Assembly: GCA_016722285.1 (NCBI GenBank)
Contig: JADKGI010000008.1
Span: forward strand, 146,514-210,513
Length of the DNA stretch: 64,000 nt
Direction: 5' to 3'
DNA from: Saprospiraceae bacterium
GTDB taxonomy: Bacteria; Bacteroidota; Bacteroidia; Chitinophagales; Saprospiraceae
This document shows, piece after piece, positions 29,818-39,661 of the stretch; within the stretch, counting starts at the first letter, position 1; each line of letters starts with the position of its first letter. The notes beneath the pieces were generated by a model. It searched no databases. It saw only the letters and a program-made list of their open reading frames with translations, and was not told the origin of the DNA. Made by a program: the position numbers and the translations under genes.

Positions 29818-29841
29818 TGCCGACACTTAAAATGTTCGGCA
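29818..29841 (+). other. Short hairpin in the deoD leader
   Basis: TGCCGA (29818-29823) pairs with TCGGCA (29836-29841), extended by two pairs beyond a one-base bulge. It ends ten bases before the deoD ATG and could affect its translation. There is no T-run after it, so it is not a terminator for rightward transcription. Confidence 0.3.
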
Positions 29842-29851
29842 AAAATAAGTT

Positions 29852-30554
29852 ATGGCAACACCACACATAGAAGCCAAAGAAGGGGAAATAGCAGAATCAA
29901 TACTTCTACCTGGAGACCCTCTTAGGGCTAAGTTTATTGCAGATAATTTTTTGTCTGATGTATTTCAGTTCAATCGGGTCCGCAATATGCTTGGATTTAC
30001 CGGAACCTACAAAGGGAAAAGAATTTCAGTAATGGGATCAGGTATGGGAATGCCATCTATAGGAATTTACTCATACGAATTGATCAAATTTTATAATGTA
30101 AAAAAAGTTGATCAGAGTTGGTTCTGCGGGCTCCATTCAGGAGAATATAAAGATCAAAGATATAGTAATAGCACAAGCCGCATCTACAAATTCAAATTTC
30201 AGTAAACAGTTTAAAGTCAGAGGGGAAATATCGGCCATATCTGATTATAAATTATTGAGCAAAGCAGTTCAAAGAGCAGAAGAACTCAATCTTAATCACC
30301 ATATAGGCAATATTATGAGCTCAGACACATTCTACGATTTTGAAAAGGGCAGTTGGAAAAAATGGGCAAAAATGGGAGTTGCTTGTCTTGAAATGGAAGC
30401 CTATGCTTTATTCCTGACAGCAACACTTCTAAATGCATCTGCACTTACTATATGCACCATTTCTGATTCCCTTGTAACCGGTGAAAGTATGGATCACATA
30501 GACAGAGAGACTGCTCTTGGTGATATGATAGGATTAACATTGGATATTATTTGA
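29852..30554 (+). CDS. deoD: Purine-nucleoside phosphorylase DeoD (frameshift)
   Basis: Phosphorolysis of purine (deoxy)nucleosides in salvage, cytoplasmic hexamer of the NP-I family. The N-terminus MATPHIEAKEGEIAESILLP, followed by GDPLRAKFIA, is a near-copy of the DeoD signature. MLGFTGTYKGKRISVMGSGM and IGIYSYELI follow, then LIRVGSAGSIQENIKIKDIV. The C-terminal half keeps the family VACLEMEAYALF and LTICTISDSLVTGE. The frame breaks in an A-run at 30101-30106: the first frame reads VKKVDQSW, while removing one A gives VKKLIRVGSAGS. The repaired protein has about 233 residues, which is normal. Most likely a sequence error. Uridine phosphorylase is a related alternative but the MATPHIEA start favours DeoD. 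Confidence 0.9.
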
Positions 30555-30650
30555 TGTTTTTCAATTTAAAGTTCAAGTTATTATTACTATATCTCGAACT
30601 ATTGTCTTCAAAATTTATTATAATTGTGGGTATCTTTACACCACAATAAT

Positions 30651-32648
30651 ATGTACTTAAAGTTCTTAATATCTGTCATACTTATTACTCTTTTGTCCTG
30701 TTCATTTTCTAAAAAGATTAAAGATGGCGAAATGGCATACGAAAGAAAGCAATATGCTGTAGCTGTAGTTTTTCTGGAGAATGAGTATCCTGATGCCAGA
30801 AACGAAGCAACTAAGGGAAGAAAAGCATATTTATTAGGACAATCTTACTATAAACTGCAGGAATATACTCAATCTGTTGAGTGGTTTGAGAAAGCTATAA
30901 AGCATGATTATGGGGCAGAGGCACTTGGCAATTTTGCGAATGTTTCCCGAGTTCTTGAAAACTATGAAGCAGCCATTTCTGCGTATCAGTTACTCAAAAC
31001 TTCAACTGGAAGGAATCAGGAATTCGATCGGGAAATTTTATTATGCCGTCAAGCTATACAAAATAAGCAAAAAAAATCAGAATACAGAATTGAAAAATTG
31101 TTTGAAAATTCTTCTGTCTCAGATTATAGTCCGGTCATTTATGAGGATGATTTTTTAGTGTTTACTTCTGAACGAAGTGAGTCCACCGGAAAGCAAATAT
31201 ACAACTGGACAGGCGAAAAATTTAGCGATATTTTTATTATTCAAAAGAATGGATCAGAAGTTAAAAAATTTGACTCCGCACTTAATTCTGAAAATAATGA
31301 CGGGACTCCTTGGTTTTCAAAAGATAATGAAAGAATGTATTTTACCAGATGTTTCTCTTTCGGGACCGGAGATGACCGATGCAAGGTTATGTTTTCAAGA
31401 AGGTTAAATGAAGTTTGGGAAGAACCAAAAGTCTTGCCTTTTGTCGATGATAAATTTACATATGGCCAGCCAACACTAGTAGAAAATGACAGTATATTGG
31501 TTTTTGTATCTGATATTGAAGAGCCTGGCGGTAAAACAGACTTATATTATGCTGAGTTATTAGCAGATGGCACCTGGTCAGCTCCTGAGAAATTGCCTTC
31601 ATCGATTAATACTCAAGGAAATGAGAAATTTCCAACAGGTGATGGGGATACTTTATATTTTTCATCAGATTACCTTCCAGGCTTTGGAGGTTATGACATT
31701 TTTAAAACATATCTAAGAAAAGATTTTACCTGGGCCCCTCCTTATAATTTGGGATATGGTATAAATTCAGGGGGTGATGATTTTTCATATATGGTGGACT
31801 ATAAGGCCAAAACAAGATCTGGGATTGCAGAGCAAGGTTACTTTACATCGAATAGATCCGGTTCGGGAAAAGATGGTATTTATAAATTTGGGAAACTTAT
31901 ATCTGTCATCACAAAGGTGCCGGTTGACACAATTCCCACGACAGAGACATCTCCTCTTGTCAGAAGTATTTTTGTATCTGTAAGATCGTTTACGCCTGAA
32001 TTTTTGATATCATGAGACCCAAATTCTGAAATTAAGGGTAAGGCCACATTGCCTTCAACGGCTATGAGGCTTATAGATGAATCAAATATTAAAATTGCAG
32101 AAGGATATACGAACGAAAACGGATTTTATTATTGTTCAGTTCCTGAAGGCAGGCAAATTAAAGTTACTGCGGCTAAGCAAAATTATCTGAGCTCTTCTGC
32201 TAGTATTGATACTAGATCACTCAAGTGGGAAGGTGATGAAACCACCAAAACTATAAATGTTGAATTGGTATTGGAAAAAATATATGAAAATAAAGAAATC
32301 AACCTTAAAAATATTTACTATGACTACGATAAATGGGATATTAAACCTGAAGCTGTACCTACACTAAATCAATTGACAACCATATTGAATGATAATCCTC
32401 GCATTAACATACAACTTTCAAGTCACACAGACTGCCGAGGACTGGAAGATTATAATATGATTCTATCACAAAAAAGAGCTCAATCTGTAGTCGATTATCT
32501 GATTTCGAAAGGCATTGATGAGAAAAGACTGGTTGCTGTCGGTTACGGCAAATCTTTGCTTATAGAAAACTGCGAGTGCGAAAAATGTACTGAAAATCAA
32601 CATCAAGTAAATAGGAGGACTACTTTTAAGATTATAAATCGTCCATAA
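30651..32648 (+). CDS. PorE-like TPR/PD40/OmpA lipoprotein with in-frame TGA
   Basis: Periplasm-facing lipoprotein with the domain order of PorE of the type IX secretion system: lipobox (VILITLLSC, start ATG at 30651), TPR-like helices (about residues 25-140), a WD40-like PD40 propeller with FSKDNERMYFTRC and GDGDTLYFSSDYLPGFGGYD, a carboxypeptidase-regulatory-like fold (KGKATLPSTAMRLIDESNIK), and a C-terminal OmpA peptidoglycan-binding domain (IYYDYDKWDIKPEA...LSSHTDCRG...QKRAQSVVDYLISKGID). A TGA at 32013-32015 interrupts the frame between propeller and CRD; the two sides are in the same frame, so this is a stop and not an indel. Total about 665 residues including the stop position. Cell-envelope anchoring of T9SS is inferred from architecture. 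Confidence 0.8.
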
Positions 32649-32746
32649 TCAAGCGCCGGTTCGTTGTTTTTCTGCGTTTTTTATAGGTATAATCATAAAA
32701 GGAGAAAATAAAATTACTAAAATGCACATCGATACTATTAAATAAT

Positions 32747-32770
32747 TACTTTTGCCTAACCATTTGGTTA
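32747..32770 (+). promoter_or_regulatory. Promoter and operator of the TetR-ABC efflux operon
   Basis: TACTTTTG (32747-32754) is an exact TAnnTTTG -7 element. It is followed at once by the palindrome TAACCATTTGGTTA (32757-32770) over the expected transcription start; a further GGTTGGTTAA lies at 32779-32788. A palindrome here fits autorepression by the TetR protein encoded 29 bases downstream. Confidence 0.55.
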
Positions 32771-32798
32771 AATCATCTGGTTGGTTAAAGCGTTTAGC

Positions 32799-33410
32799 AT
32801 GTCAGAAGTGTCAACTCAGGAAAGAATAAAGGCCGCAGCTGCCAAAGTATTCACCATGAAAGGTCTTGAAGGTGCTCGTATGCAGGATATTGCGGATGAA
32901 GCAAATATAAATAAAGCTATGTTGCACTATTATTTCAAAAATAAACAGCAACTGTTTCAAGTAATTTTTGAGGAGAAGGCCACAAAAGTGTTCAGTGCTT
33001 TAGATTTATTTGTTCATGGTGAATTAAGCTTTCATCAACGTATCAGCAAATTTGTTGAGTCCCAGATTTCCATTTTTTCTGAATTCCCAACCCTTCCTTT
33101 ATTTGTGCTGATGGAAGTAAGGAAAAACCCTGCCTTACTGGAGGCAACTTTTAGAAATATTCCATTACAAATAAAACGATCAGAATTTCAAAGTTTAGTC
33201 GAAAATGAAATTAGTGTAGGAAATATCCGTAAAGTAGATCCCCAGGAATTACTCCTTAATATTATTGCACTTTGTGTATATCCGATCATTGCCGAACCAA
33301 TATTCAGATTTTTGTCAGATATGGACGAGATAGAATACAGAAGCTTTATTAATCGAAGAAAAGATACTATTACAGCTCTCATTACTAATGACTTATTTAT
33401 TAAAAAATAA
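32799..33410 (+). CDS. TetR/AcrR family transcriptional regulator
   Basis: First gene of a seven-gene efflux operon, and probably its repressor. The HTH is clear: TMKGLEGARMQDIADEANIN followed by KAMLHYYFKNKQQLFQVIF, then a helical ligand-binding domain. The start is taken as the ATG at 32799 (MSEVSTQERIKAAAAKV); the longer TTG-started frame from 32781 would overlap the GGTTGG repeat. A palindromic operator lies at the promoter. The stop is followed after five bases by the TolC-like gene. The effector is unknown. Confidence 0.9.
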   Translation: MSEVSTQERIKAAAAKVFTMKGLEGARMQDIADEANINKAMLHYYFKNKQQLFQVIFEEKATKVFSALDLFVHGELSFHQRISKFVESQISIFSEFPTLPLFVLMEVRKNPALLEATFRNIPLQIKRSEFQSLVENEISVGNIRKVDPQELLLNIIALCVYPIIAEPIFRFLSDMDEIEYRSFINRRKDTITALITNDLFIKK

Positions 33411-33415
33411 ATTAT

Positions 33416-34693
33416 ATGCAGTATAGATTATTTTTGTTTTTATATATTTTTTACCTTTCAGCGCTGACTTCTGACATTTCTGGTCAAACGGTTTATTCTT
33501 TAAATCAGGCATTGAAAGATGCAGTTGATCAAGCACCTACAGGTTTGATAGCAAAAATTGCTCAAACTGAATTGGAACTAAAACTCAAAAGTCTGAGTAG
33601 TAAAAATTTACCCCAGTTAGCATTTGGAGCTCAGGCTACTTATCAGTCGGCAACCACAGGTCTGGATCTCAGTTTGCCGGGCTTTGCTATACCCCGCCTG
33701 AGTAGGGATCAATACAAAATGCAATTGGATGCAAGTCAAATGATTTATGACGGCGGGAGTACAAGTATTCAGAAAAATATTGCAGGTCTGAATTATAATC
33801 TGGAAACTGCTCAGGTCATGTTGGATATGGAACAAGTCAAAGAGCAAATAATAAATGTATTTTTTGGTATTCTTGAGTCTAAGCTGCGTTTGGAGATAAT
33901 ATCTCATAAAAAGGAAGACATTAGCGCTTCTTTGAGTAAAATAGAAGTAGCTGTGACCAATGGGGTGGTCCTGAAATCGGAGTTAAAAAACCTGCAGGCA
34001 GAACTTCTGTCACTTAGTCAGGTCGAAACAGAAATCAGATATATTAAAAAGAATCAGATTTCTATCATGAATCTTTTAACCAATTTGAATCATGATGAAT
34101 CAACTGTTTTTGAGGCTCCTGAGCTAAGTGAAAGCAATGTTCCAAATTACACTATCAGGCCAATGTTCAGGATCTTGATCTTGCAAACCAATCAAATTGA
34201 TCAAATAACAAAATTGGATTTTGCATTTTCTAAACCTAAACTACTCTTATTTGCACAAGGTGGCTATGGAAAGCCAGGCCTGAATTTTTTAAAGAACGAA
34301 TTTACTGAATATTATATTGGTGGACTTAAGCTCCAATGGAACTTAAATAAATTATATACAAGTAGCAAAGACAAGGAAATAAGCGTGCTGCAAAAGCAAA
34401 AGATTGAATCCAAAAGACTGGCATATACTCAACAAACAGAAATAAGGCTAACTACTTTGGAAAATGAAGTAAATAAATATAAAGAACAGTTCAATATAGA
34501 TTTTGAAATATTAGCATTGCGGAATGAGATAAAAAATATTGCCAAAATTAAGTTGGAGCAAGGTGCTTTGACGTCTTCCGAGTTTTTATCATCGGTAAAT
34601 GACGAAAACGAAGCTATGATAAATAAAGAATTACACCAGCTTATGCGGTTGAAATCAACTTATTTGTACCAACTAATGGGCGGAAATCTCTAA
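33416..34693 (+). CDS. TolC-family outer-membrane efflux channel
   Basis: Outer-membrane exit duct for the adjacent ABC pump. It begins with a signal peptide (LFLFLYIFYLSALTSDISG, then Q) and shows the periplasmic coiled-coil helices with the repeated structure of OEP proteins: YSLNQALKDAVDQAPTGLIA, LQAELLSLSQVETEIRYIKK and KIKLEQGALTSSEFLSSVND. The length of 425 residues is normal. It lies five bases after tetR and 22 before the short upstream ATG of the HlyD gene, all co-oriented. Partner of the HlyD-like adaptor by position. Confidence 0.87.
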   Translation: MQYRLFLFLYIFYLSALTSDISGQTVYSLNQALKDAVDQAPTGLIAKIAQTELELKLKSLSSKNLPQLAFGAQATYQSATTGLDLSLPGFAIPRLSRDQYKMQLDASQMIYDGGSTSIQKNIAGLNYNLETAQVMLDMEQVKEQIINVFFGILESKLRLEIISHKKEDISASLSKIEVAVTNGVVLKSELKNLQAELLSLSQVETEIRYIKKNQISIMNLLTNLNHDESTVFEAPELSESNVPNYTIRPMFRILILQTNQIDQITKLDFAFSKPKLLLFAQGGYGKPGLNFLKNEFTEYYIGGLKLQWNLNKLYTSSKDKEISVLQKQKIESKRLAYTQQTEIRLTTLENEVNKYKEQFNIDFEILALRNEIKNIAKIKLEQGALTSSEFLSSVNDENEAMINKELHQLMRLKSTYLYQLMGGNL

Positions 34694-34757
34694 ATATATT
34701 ATAAAATATTTATCAATGGAATATTATTTCAGGTATTTTAAAAAACAAAACTTAAAC

Positions 34758-35759
34758 ATGAATCGTGAAGCCATCTTTTTTATTATCATACTTCTAATTG
34801 CTAATTTGTCCTGTCAGAACAATGACATTAAGTATGATGCGTCCGGAACATTTGAAGCGACTGAGATCATTGTTTCATCTGAAGCAATCGGGAAAATCAT
34901 ATCTTTTAAGCATAATGAAGGAGACGAATTGAAGGAAGGCGAAATTGTTGTCTTGATTGATACCACAAACCTTGCTTTGCAAATGGAACAGACAGAAGCT
35001 GCTGTCCGGGCTATTGGCCAAAAGCAAAATAATGCCGGGCCACAAATCGAAGTCTATATCCAACAACTAAGTATGGCTGAGAGTCAAATTGAAACATTGG
35101 TTGAACAGGAAAAAGTGCTTAAAAAGGAGCAATCAAGAATACAAAAGCTATTTTCGGGCGACGCTGCTACAGCTCAACAAGTTGATGATATTAATGGTAA
35201 ATTAGCAATCCTTAATAAGCAAATCAAGAGTGCTCTACAGCAGAAATCTATCATTAAATCACAAATTAATGCTACGAAGGAGCAAATATCTATTCAGAAT
35301 CGAGGAATAAATAGTGAAGTGGCTCCAATGGTTAAAAAAGTAGAATTGGTCAGGGATCAGCTTAAAAAAACTCAAATAGCCGCTCCTAAATCTGGCACAA
35401 TTCTGACTAAGTATGCAGAAGAAGGAGAATTTATTGCCTTGGGCAAACCTTTATTTAAGCTTGCTGATCTTACAGAAATGTCGTTTAGAGCATATATCAC
35501 AGGAGATCAGTTACCAAAATTAAAGTTAGGTCAGCAAGTATCTGTATTTACTGATGATGGAAGTGGCGGTTACAGTAAATTTGCAGGTAAAGTCACCTGG
35601 ATAGCTGATAAAGCTGAATTTACACCTAAGACTATTCAAACTAAAGAAGAAAGGGCTAATCTGGTATATGCCGTCAAAATAGGAGTAAAAAACGATGGCT
35701 CAATAAAAATAGGTATGTACGGAGAGGTGTCTTTTAATATTTCTGAAGATAATAAATGA
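34758..35759 (+). CDS. HlyD-family membrane-fusion protein (lipoprotein)
   Basis: Periplasmic adaptor joining the ABC permeases to the TolC channel. The preferred start is the ATG at 34758 because it gives a proper lipoprotein signal (MNREAIFFIIILLIANLSC); an ATG at 34716 would add 14 residues of no obvious use. The protein shows a biotinyl-lipoyl-like half (GKIISFKHNEGDELKEGEIV), a long coiled coil (about residues 75-195), the second lipoyl half (IAAPKSGTILTKYAEEGEFI) and a beta-barrel domain (YITGDQLPKLKLGQQVSVF). It resembles YbhG. It overlaps the ATPase gene by four bases (ATGA). Confidence 0.88.
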   Translation: MNREAIFFIIILLIANLSCQNNDIKYDASGTFEATEIIVSSEAIGKIISFKHNEGDELKEGEIVVLIDTTNLALQMEQTEAAVRAIGQKQNNAGPQIEVYIQQLSMAESQIETLVEQEKVLKKEQSRIQKLFSGDAATAQQVDDINGKLAILNKQIKSALQQKSIIKSQINATKEQISIQNRGINSEVAPMVKKVELVRDQLKKTQIAAPKSGTILTKYAEEGEFIALGKPLFKLADLTEMSFRAYITGDQLPKLKLGQQVSVFTDDGSGGYSKFAGKVTWIADKAEFTPKTIQTKEERANLVYAVKIGVKNDGSIKIGMYGEVSFNISEDNK

Positions 35760-36676
35760 TAGAAGTCAATCATATTTCCAAGTCATTTGGCAAGGCGGGT
35801 GAAGTATCAGCACTGAGCAACATCAGTCTGAATATAGATGAAGGTCAGCTTTACGGTCTGATAGGCCCTGATGGAGCCGGGAAAACCACGCTTTTCAGGA
35901 TTCTGACAACACTCTTACTCCCTGACGAAGGATTTGCTGTCATAGACGGAATGAATGTAGTTGATGACTATAAGAAATTGAGAAAAATACTCGGTTATAT
36001 GCCAGGTAGGTTTTCACTATACCAGGATCTTTCAGTAAGAGAGAATCTGGAATTCTATGCGAGTATTTTTAATACAACAATTGAAGTCAATTATGCATTA
36101 ATCAAGGATATTTATGTCCAGCTCGAACCGTTCAATAATAGAAGGGCTGGTGCACTTTCCGGAGGAATGAAGCAGAAACTAGCTTTGTGTTGTGCATTGA
36201 TACACAAACCCAAAGTACTCTTCCTAGACGAACCAACAACGGGTGTAGATGTGGTCAGCAGAAAAGAATTTTGGGAAATGCTTAAGAGATTGAAAAATGA
36301 AGGTATAACTATCTTTGTATCTACCCCTTATATGGATGAAGCATCACTTTGTGATAAAATTGCATTGATCCAAAATGGCAGCATATTATCTGAAAACAAA
36401 CCTTCGGCATTAACTGCATCATTCAATTATTCTCTTTTTGGGGTAAAATGTAACCAAATGAATGATTGTCGCAAAACTCTGACACATTGGAAAGAAATTT
36501 TAGACGCATATTCTTTTGGGGAATACTTACATGTCAAAACTACTAAGGGTACTATTGGTGAAAACGATATCCAGGAGTTCCTACTTGCCAAAGGCTTGAC
36601 AGATATATTTATAAAAGATGTCATACCTACTGTTGAAGATTGTTTTATTGATCTGATGAAAACCAAAAAAACATGA
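35756..36676 (+). CDS. ABC transporter ATP-binding protein 1
   Basis: Nucleotide-binding subunit of the efflux pump. The 306 residues include Walker A GPDGAGKTT (about 40), the signature LSGGMKQKLAL, Walker B VLFLDEPTTGVD and the switch His replaced by Pro-Tyr context (FVSTPYMDE). The usual histidine of the H-loop is therefore T-P rather than T-H, which is unusual. A C-terminal extension of about 85 residues follows the core domain. Start overlaps the HlyD stop (ATGA). In E. coli YbhF both NBDs are in one chain; here they are separate genes. Confidence 0.9.
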   Translation: MIEVNHISKSFGKAGEVSALSNISLNIDEGQLYGLIGPDGAGKTTLFRILTTLLLPDEGFAVIDGMNVVDDYKKLRKILGYMPGRFSLYQDLSVRENLEFYASIFNTTIEVNYALIKDIYVQLEPFNNRRAGALSGGMKQKLALCCALIHKPKVLFLDEPTTGVDVVSRKEFWEMLKRLKNEGITIFVSTPYMDEASLCDKIALIQNGSILSENKPSALTASFNYSLFGVKCNQMNDCRKTLTHWKEILDAYSFGEYLHVKTTKGTIGENDIQEFLLAKGLTDIFIKDVIPTVEDCFIDLMKTKKT

Positions 36677-36682
36677 TGGAGC

Positions 36683-37429
36683 ATGGAACATAAATATTCA
36701 ATAGTAACAGAAAATCTTACTAAGAAATTCGGAGACTTCAAAGCAGTGGACGGGATAAGTTTCGAGGTGAATAAAGGTGAAATATTCGGCTTCCTTGGTG
36801 CAAATGGAGCGGGGAAAACGACAGCAATGCGTATGCTCACAGGTTTGAGCATTCCGACATCAGGTAAAGCCTACGTTGCGGGGTTTGACATTTATTCTGA
36901 ATCAGAAAAGATCAAGTTGAATATTGGCTACATGAGTCAAAAATTCTCATTATATCAGGATCTGAAAGTATGGGAGAATATTGAATTTTATGGAGGTCTA
37001 TATGGGATGAGTTCATCTCAAATAAAAAGTACTACTAAAGAATTATTGAGTAAGCTGGAAATAGAGAAGGAAAGTAACTCATTGGTAAAAGAACTCCCTC
37101 TGGGGTGGAAGCAAAAACTTGCTTTTTCCATATCTATCATGCATCATCCCAAAATAGTTTTTCTTGACGAACCAACTGGTGGGGTGGATCCAGTGACAAG
37201 AAGGCAATTTTGGAACATGATTTATGATGCTGCAGCAGAAGGTATTACTATTTTCATTACTACCCATTATATGGATGAAGCAGAGTATTGTGAGCGGGTG
37301 GCTATCATGGTAGATGGCAAAATAGAAGCATTGGATAAGCCTTTTGCCTTGAAATCCCGTTTTAAAACTGATTCTATGGACGATGTATTTTACAGATTGG
37401 CAAGGCAAGCCCAAAGAAGCGATAATTAA
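36683..37429 (+). CDS. ABC transporter ATP-binding protein 2
   Basis: Second nucleotide-binding subunit, of 248 residues, equivalent to the C-terminal half of YbhF-type ATPases. Walker A is GANGAGKTT, Walker B is VFLDEPTGGVD, and the H-loop is intact (FITTHYMDEAEYCERVAIM). The signature motif is degenerate (LPLGWKQKLAF in place of LSGGQ), as is usual for the second NBD of this family. With NBD1 lacking the H-loop His and NBD2 a degenerate signature, the pair looks asymmetric. Six bases separate it from NBD1 and seven from the permease ATG. Confidence 0.9.
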   Translation: MEHKYSIVTENLTKKFGDFKAVDGISFEVNKGEIFGFLGANGAGKTTAMRMLTGLSIPTSGKAYVAGFDIYSESEKIKLNIGYMSQKFSLYQDLKVWENIEFYGGLYGMSSSQIKSTTKELLSKLEIEKESNSLVKELPLGWKQKLAFSISIMHHPKIVFLDEPTGGVDPVTRRQFWNMIYDAAAEGITIFITTHYMDEAEYCERVAIMVDGKIEALDKPFALKSRFKTDSMDDVFYRLARQAQRSDN

Positions 37430-37436
37430 ACTAGCT

Positions 37437-38543
37437 ATGGAACAACTTTTAGCTTTTGTACGTAAAGAAGTTTATCATATACTGAGAGACAGAAAGACAC
37501 TTTTGGTCTTGTTTGGTTTGCCGATTGCACAAATCTTGCTATTTGGATTTGCATTGTCAAACGAAGTAAAGAATACCAAAATATTCATGTGTGATTTGGC
37601 CAAAGACAATTTTAGTTTCCAATTGACTGAAAAAGTACATGCCAGCAAATATTTCAATGTAGTTGGTAGTATAGACATTCCTAATGAGGCCGATGAAGTT
37701 TTGAGGAAAGGATCAGCTCACTTAGTCATGGTAATTCCTGCTGATTTTTCCACAAAATTGAGCCATTCTAATTCTGCATCTATTCAGTTGATTACAGATG
37801 GTACAAATCCGAATTTGGCTTCAACTATTCAGTTGTACCTCCGGAATATTATAAATGATTTTAGAAATCAGGTCTTTGAAAAAATCGAATTGCCATATAC
37901 CATTGAAGTAAAATCCAGAATGTTGTACAATCCGCAACTTAAAGGAGCATACACTTTTGTTCCGGGTGTAATGGCCATGGTGTTGATGATCATCTGTACC
38001 TTGATGACTTCTGTTTCGATAGTGAAAGAAAAAGAACTTGGAAATATGGAAATGCTCCTCGTATCACCTATGAATCCTTTGATTGTAATATTTTCAAAAG
38101 CTATACCTTATCTGGCACTTAGCCTTTTTATAGTGACTGTCATTCTGGGTCTAAGTGTTACATTACTGGAAGTACCTATTCGAGGGAATATATTTTTACT
38201 GTATGGGGTTTGCTTAATATTTATTATAGCATCTTTGGCGCTCGGACTTGTCATCTCTTCAATTACCAATTCACAGCAGGTAGCCATGATGATTTCTTTA
38301 ATGGGGATGATGTTGCCTACCATCATGTTTGGCGGTTTTATGTTTCCGATTGAAAACATGCCAATACCGCTTCAGGTTATATCGAATATTGTCCCTGCCA
38401 AATGGTTCTATTATGCTATTAGCGGAATTATGATAAAAGGAATGGGGATTAAGTCCGTGCTTAAAGAAATATCCATCCTATTGGTTTATGGCACAGTATT
38501 TATAATAATCAGCTACAGGAATTTTAAAATAAGATTGGAATGA
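37437..38543 (+). CDS. ABC-2 type permease subunit 1
   Basis: Membrane subunit of the ABC-2 drug-efflux type (YbhS/YbhR). The ATG at 37437 gives MEQLLAFVRKEVYHILRDRK, an N-terminal cytoplasmic helix typical of the family, then a first membrane span (TLLVLFGLPIAQILLFGFAL), a large periplasmic domain, and five C-terminal spans. The family block TSVSIVKEKELGNMEMLLVS is present, with FVPGVMAMVLMII and GGFMFPIENMPIPLQVISNI. An upstream start at 37383 would overlap the ATPase gene and is less likely. Overlaps the next permease by four bases. Confidence 0.9.
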   Translation: MEQLLAFVRKEVYHILRDRKTLLVLFGLPIAQILLFGFALSNEVKNTKIFMCDLAKDNFSFQLTEKVHASKYFNVVGSIDIPNEADEVLRKGSAHLVMVIPADFSTKLSHSNSASIQLITDGTNPNLASTIQLYLRNIINDFRNQVFEKIELPYTIEVKSRMLYNPQLKGAYTFVPGVMAMVLMIICTLMTSVSIVKEKELGNMEMLLVSPMNPLIVIFSKAIPYLALSLFIVTVILGLSVTLLEVPIRGNIFLLYGVCLIFIIASLALGLVISSITNSQQVAMMISLMGMMLPTIMFGGFMFPIENMPIPLQVISNIVPAKWFYYAISGIMIKGMGIKSVLKEISILLVYGTVFIIISYRNFKIRLE

Positions 38544-39661
38544 CAACATTTATTTTTATTCTTAAAAAGGAATTCAGGCAAATATTCAGAGATCCGGCTA
38601 TCATTAGAATAATATTTATTATGCCTATGATGCAATTGATAATACTTCCATTTGCAGCTGACTATGAGGTGAAAAATATTAATATTGGCATTGTAGATCA
38701 CGACCATTCCGACTATTCAAGGGAGTTGATCTCCAAAATAGAAAATTCTACTTATTTCAGATTAACAGGTTATACCAATACATTCAAAGAAGGGCTCAAA
38801 TGGGTTGAAGACGAAAAAGCAGACTTAATAGTCGAGATCCCAAACAGATTTGAAGCTGAACTTATAAAAGAAAGTAAAGCAGATTTGCTTTTAGCTGTCA
38901 ATGCGGTAAACGGAACAAGAGGTAATCTTGGTGCTGCTTATACATTAGGCATTATACAGCAATTCAATCAAAATATCAGAGCAAAATGGTTTCAGATGCC
39001 GGATTTTAATCCTGAACCTATAATTGATGTTACTTATTCAAGCCTTTATAATCCTTTAAGCAATTATCAGTTTTTCATGGTGCCGGGGATACTTGCGGTA
39101 TTATTAACTATGGTAGGAGGTTTCCTGTCTGCATTAAATATTGTTAAAGAAAAAGAGATTGGCACAATAGAACAACTCAATGTGTCTCCTATCAAAAAAT
39201 ATCAGTTTATTGGTGGTAAGGTTGTGCCATTCTGGCTATTAGGTTTTGTAATATTAACTATTGGATTAATTATTAGTTTTATTGTTCATGGCATAGTTCC
39301 TGGCTCAAACATTGGCGTACTATACCTGTTTACCGCCATATATATGTTAGCCATTCTGGGTTTCGGATTATTACTATCCAATTTTACGAATACGCAACAA
39401 CAAGCGATGATGGTTGCATTTTTTTTTATGCTTATTTTCATACTGCTGAGTGGTTTATACACGCCCATTGAAAGTATGCCGGGCTGGGCACAGAAGGTAG
39501 CTGCACTTAATCCTGTAACTTATATGGTAGAAGTTATGAGAATGGTTTTAATGAAGGGGGCAATACTAAGAGATATCCTTCCTCAATTGAAAATTATCAC
39601 ATTGTATGGTGTGGTTTTGAATCTTTTGGCGATTTACACATATAGCAAGCAAAATAGTTAA
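38540..39661 (+). CDS. ABC-2 type permease subunit 2
   Basis: Second ABC-2 permease, 373 residues, with the same layout: MTTFIFILKKEFRQIFRDPA at the N-terminus, a periplasmic domain of about 150 residues, and C-terminal spans. Shared landmarks are MVPGILAVLLTMVGGFLSAL, NIVKEKEIGTIEQLNVSPIK and LLSGLYTPIESMPGWAQKVA. It overlaps permease 1 (ATGA) and is the last gene of the operon. Its stop lies within four bases of the convergent dynamin-like gene's stop, so no terminator space separates them. Confidence 0.9.
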   Translation: MTTFIFILKKEFRQIFRDPAIIRIIFIMPMMQLIILPFAADYEVKNINIGIVDHDHSDYSRELISKIENSTYFRLTGYTNTFKEGLKWVEDEKADLIVEIPNRFEAELIKESKADLLLAVNAVNGTRGNLGAAYTLGIIQQFNQNIRAKWFQMPDFNPEPIIDVTYSSLYNPLSNYQFFMVPGILAVLLTMVGGFLSALNIVKEKEIGTIEQLNVSPIKKYQFIGGKVVPFWLLGFVILTIGLIISFIVHGIVPGSNIGVLYLFTAIYMLAILGFGLLLSNFTNTQQQAMMVAFFFMLIFILLSGLYTPIESMPGWAQKVAALNPVTYMVEVMRMVLMKGAILRDILPQLKIITLYGVVLNLLAIYTYSKQNS

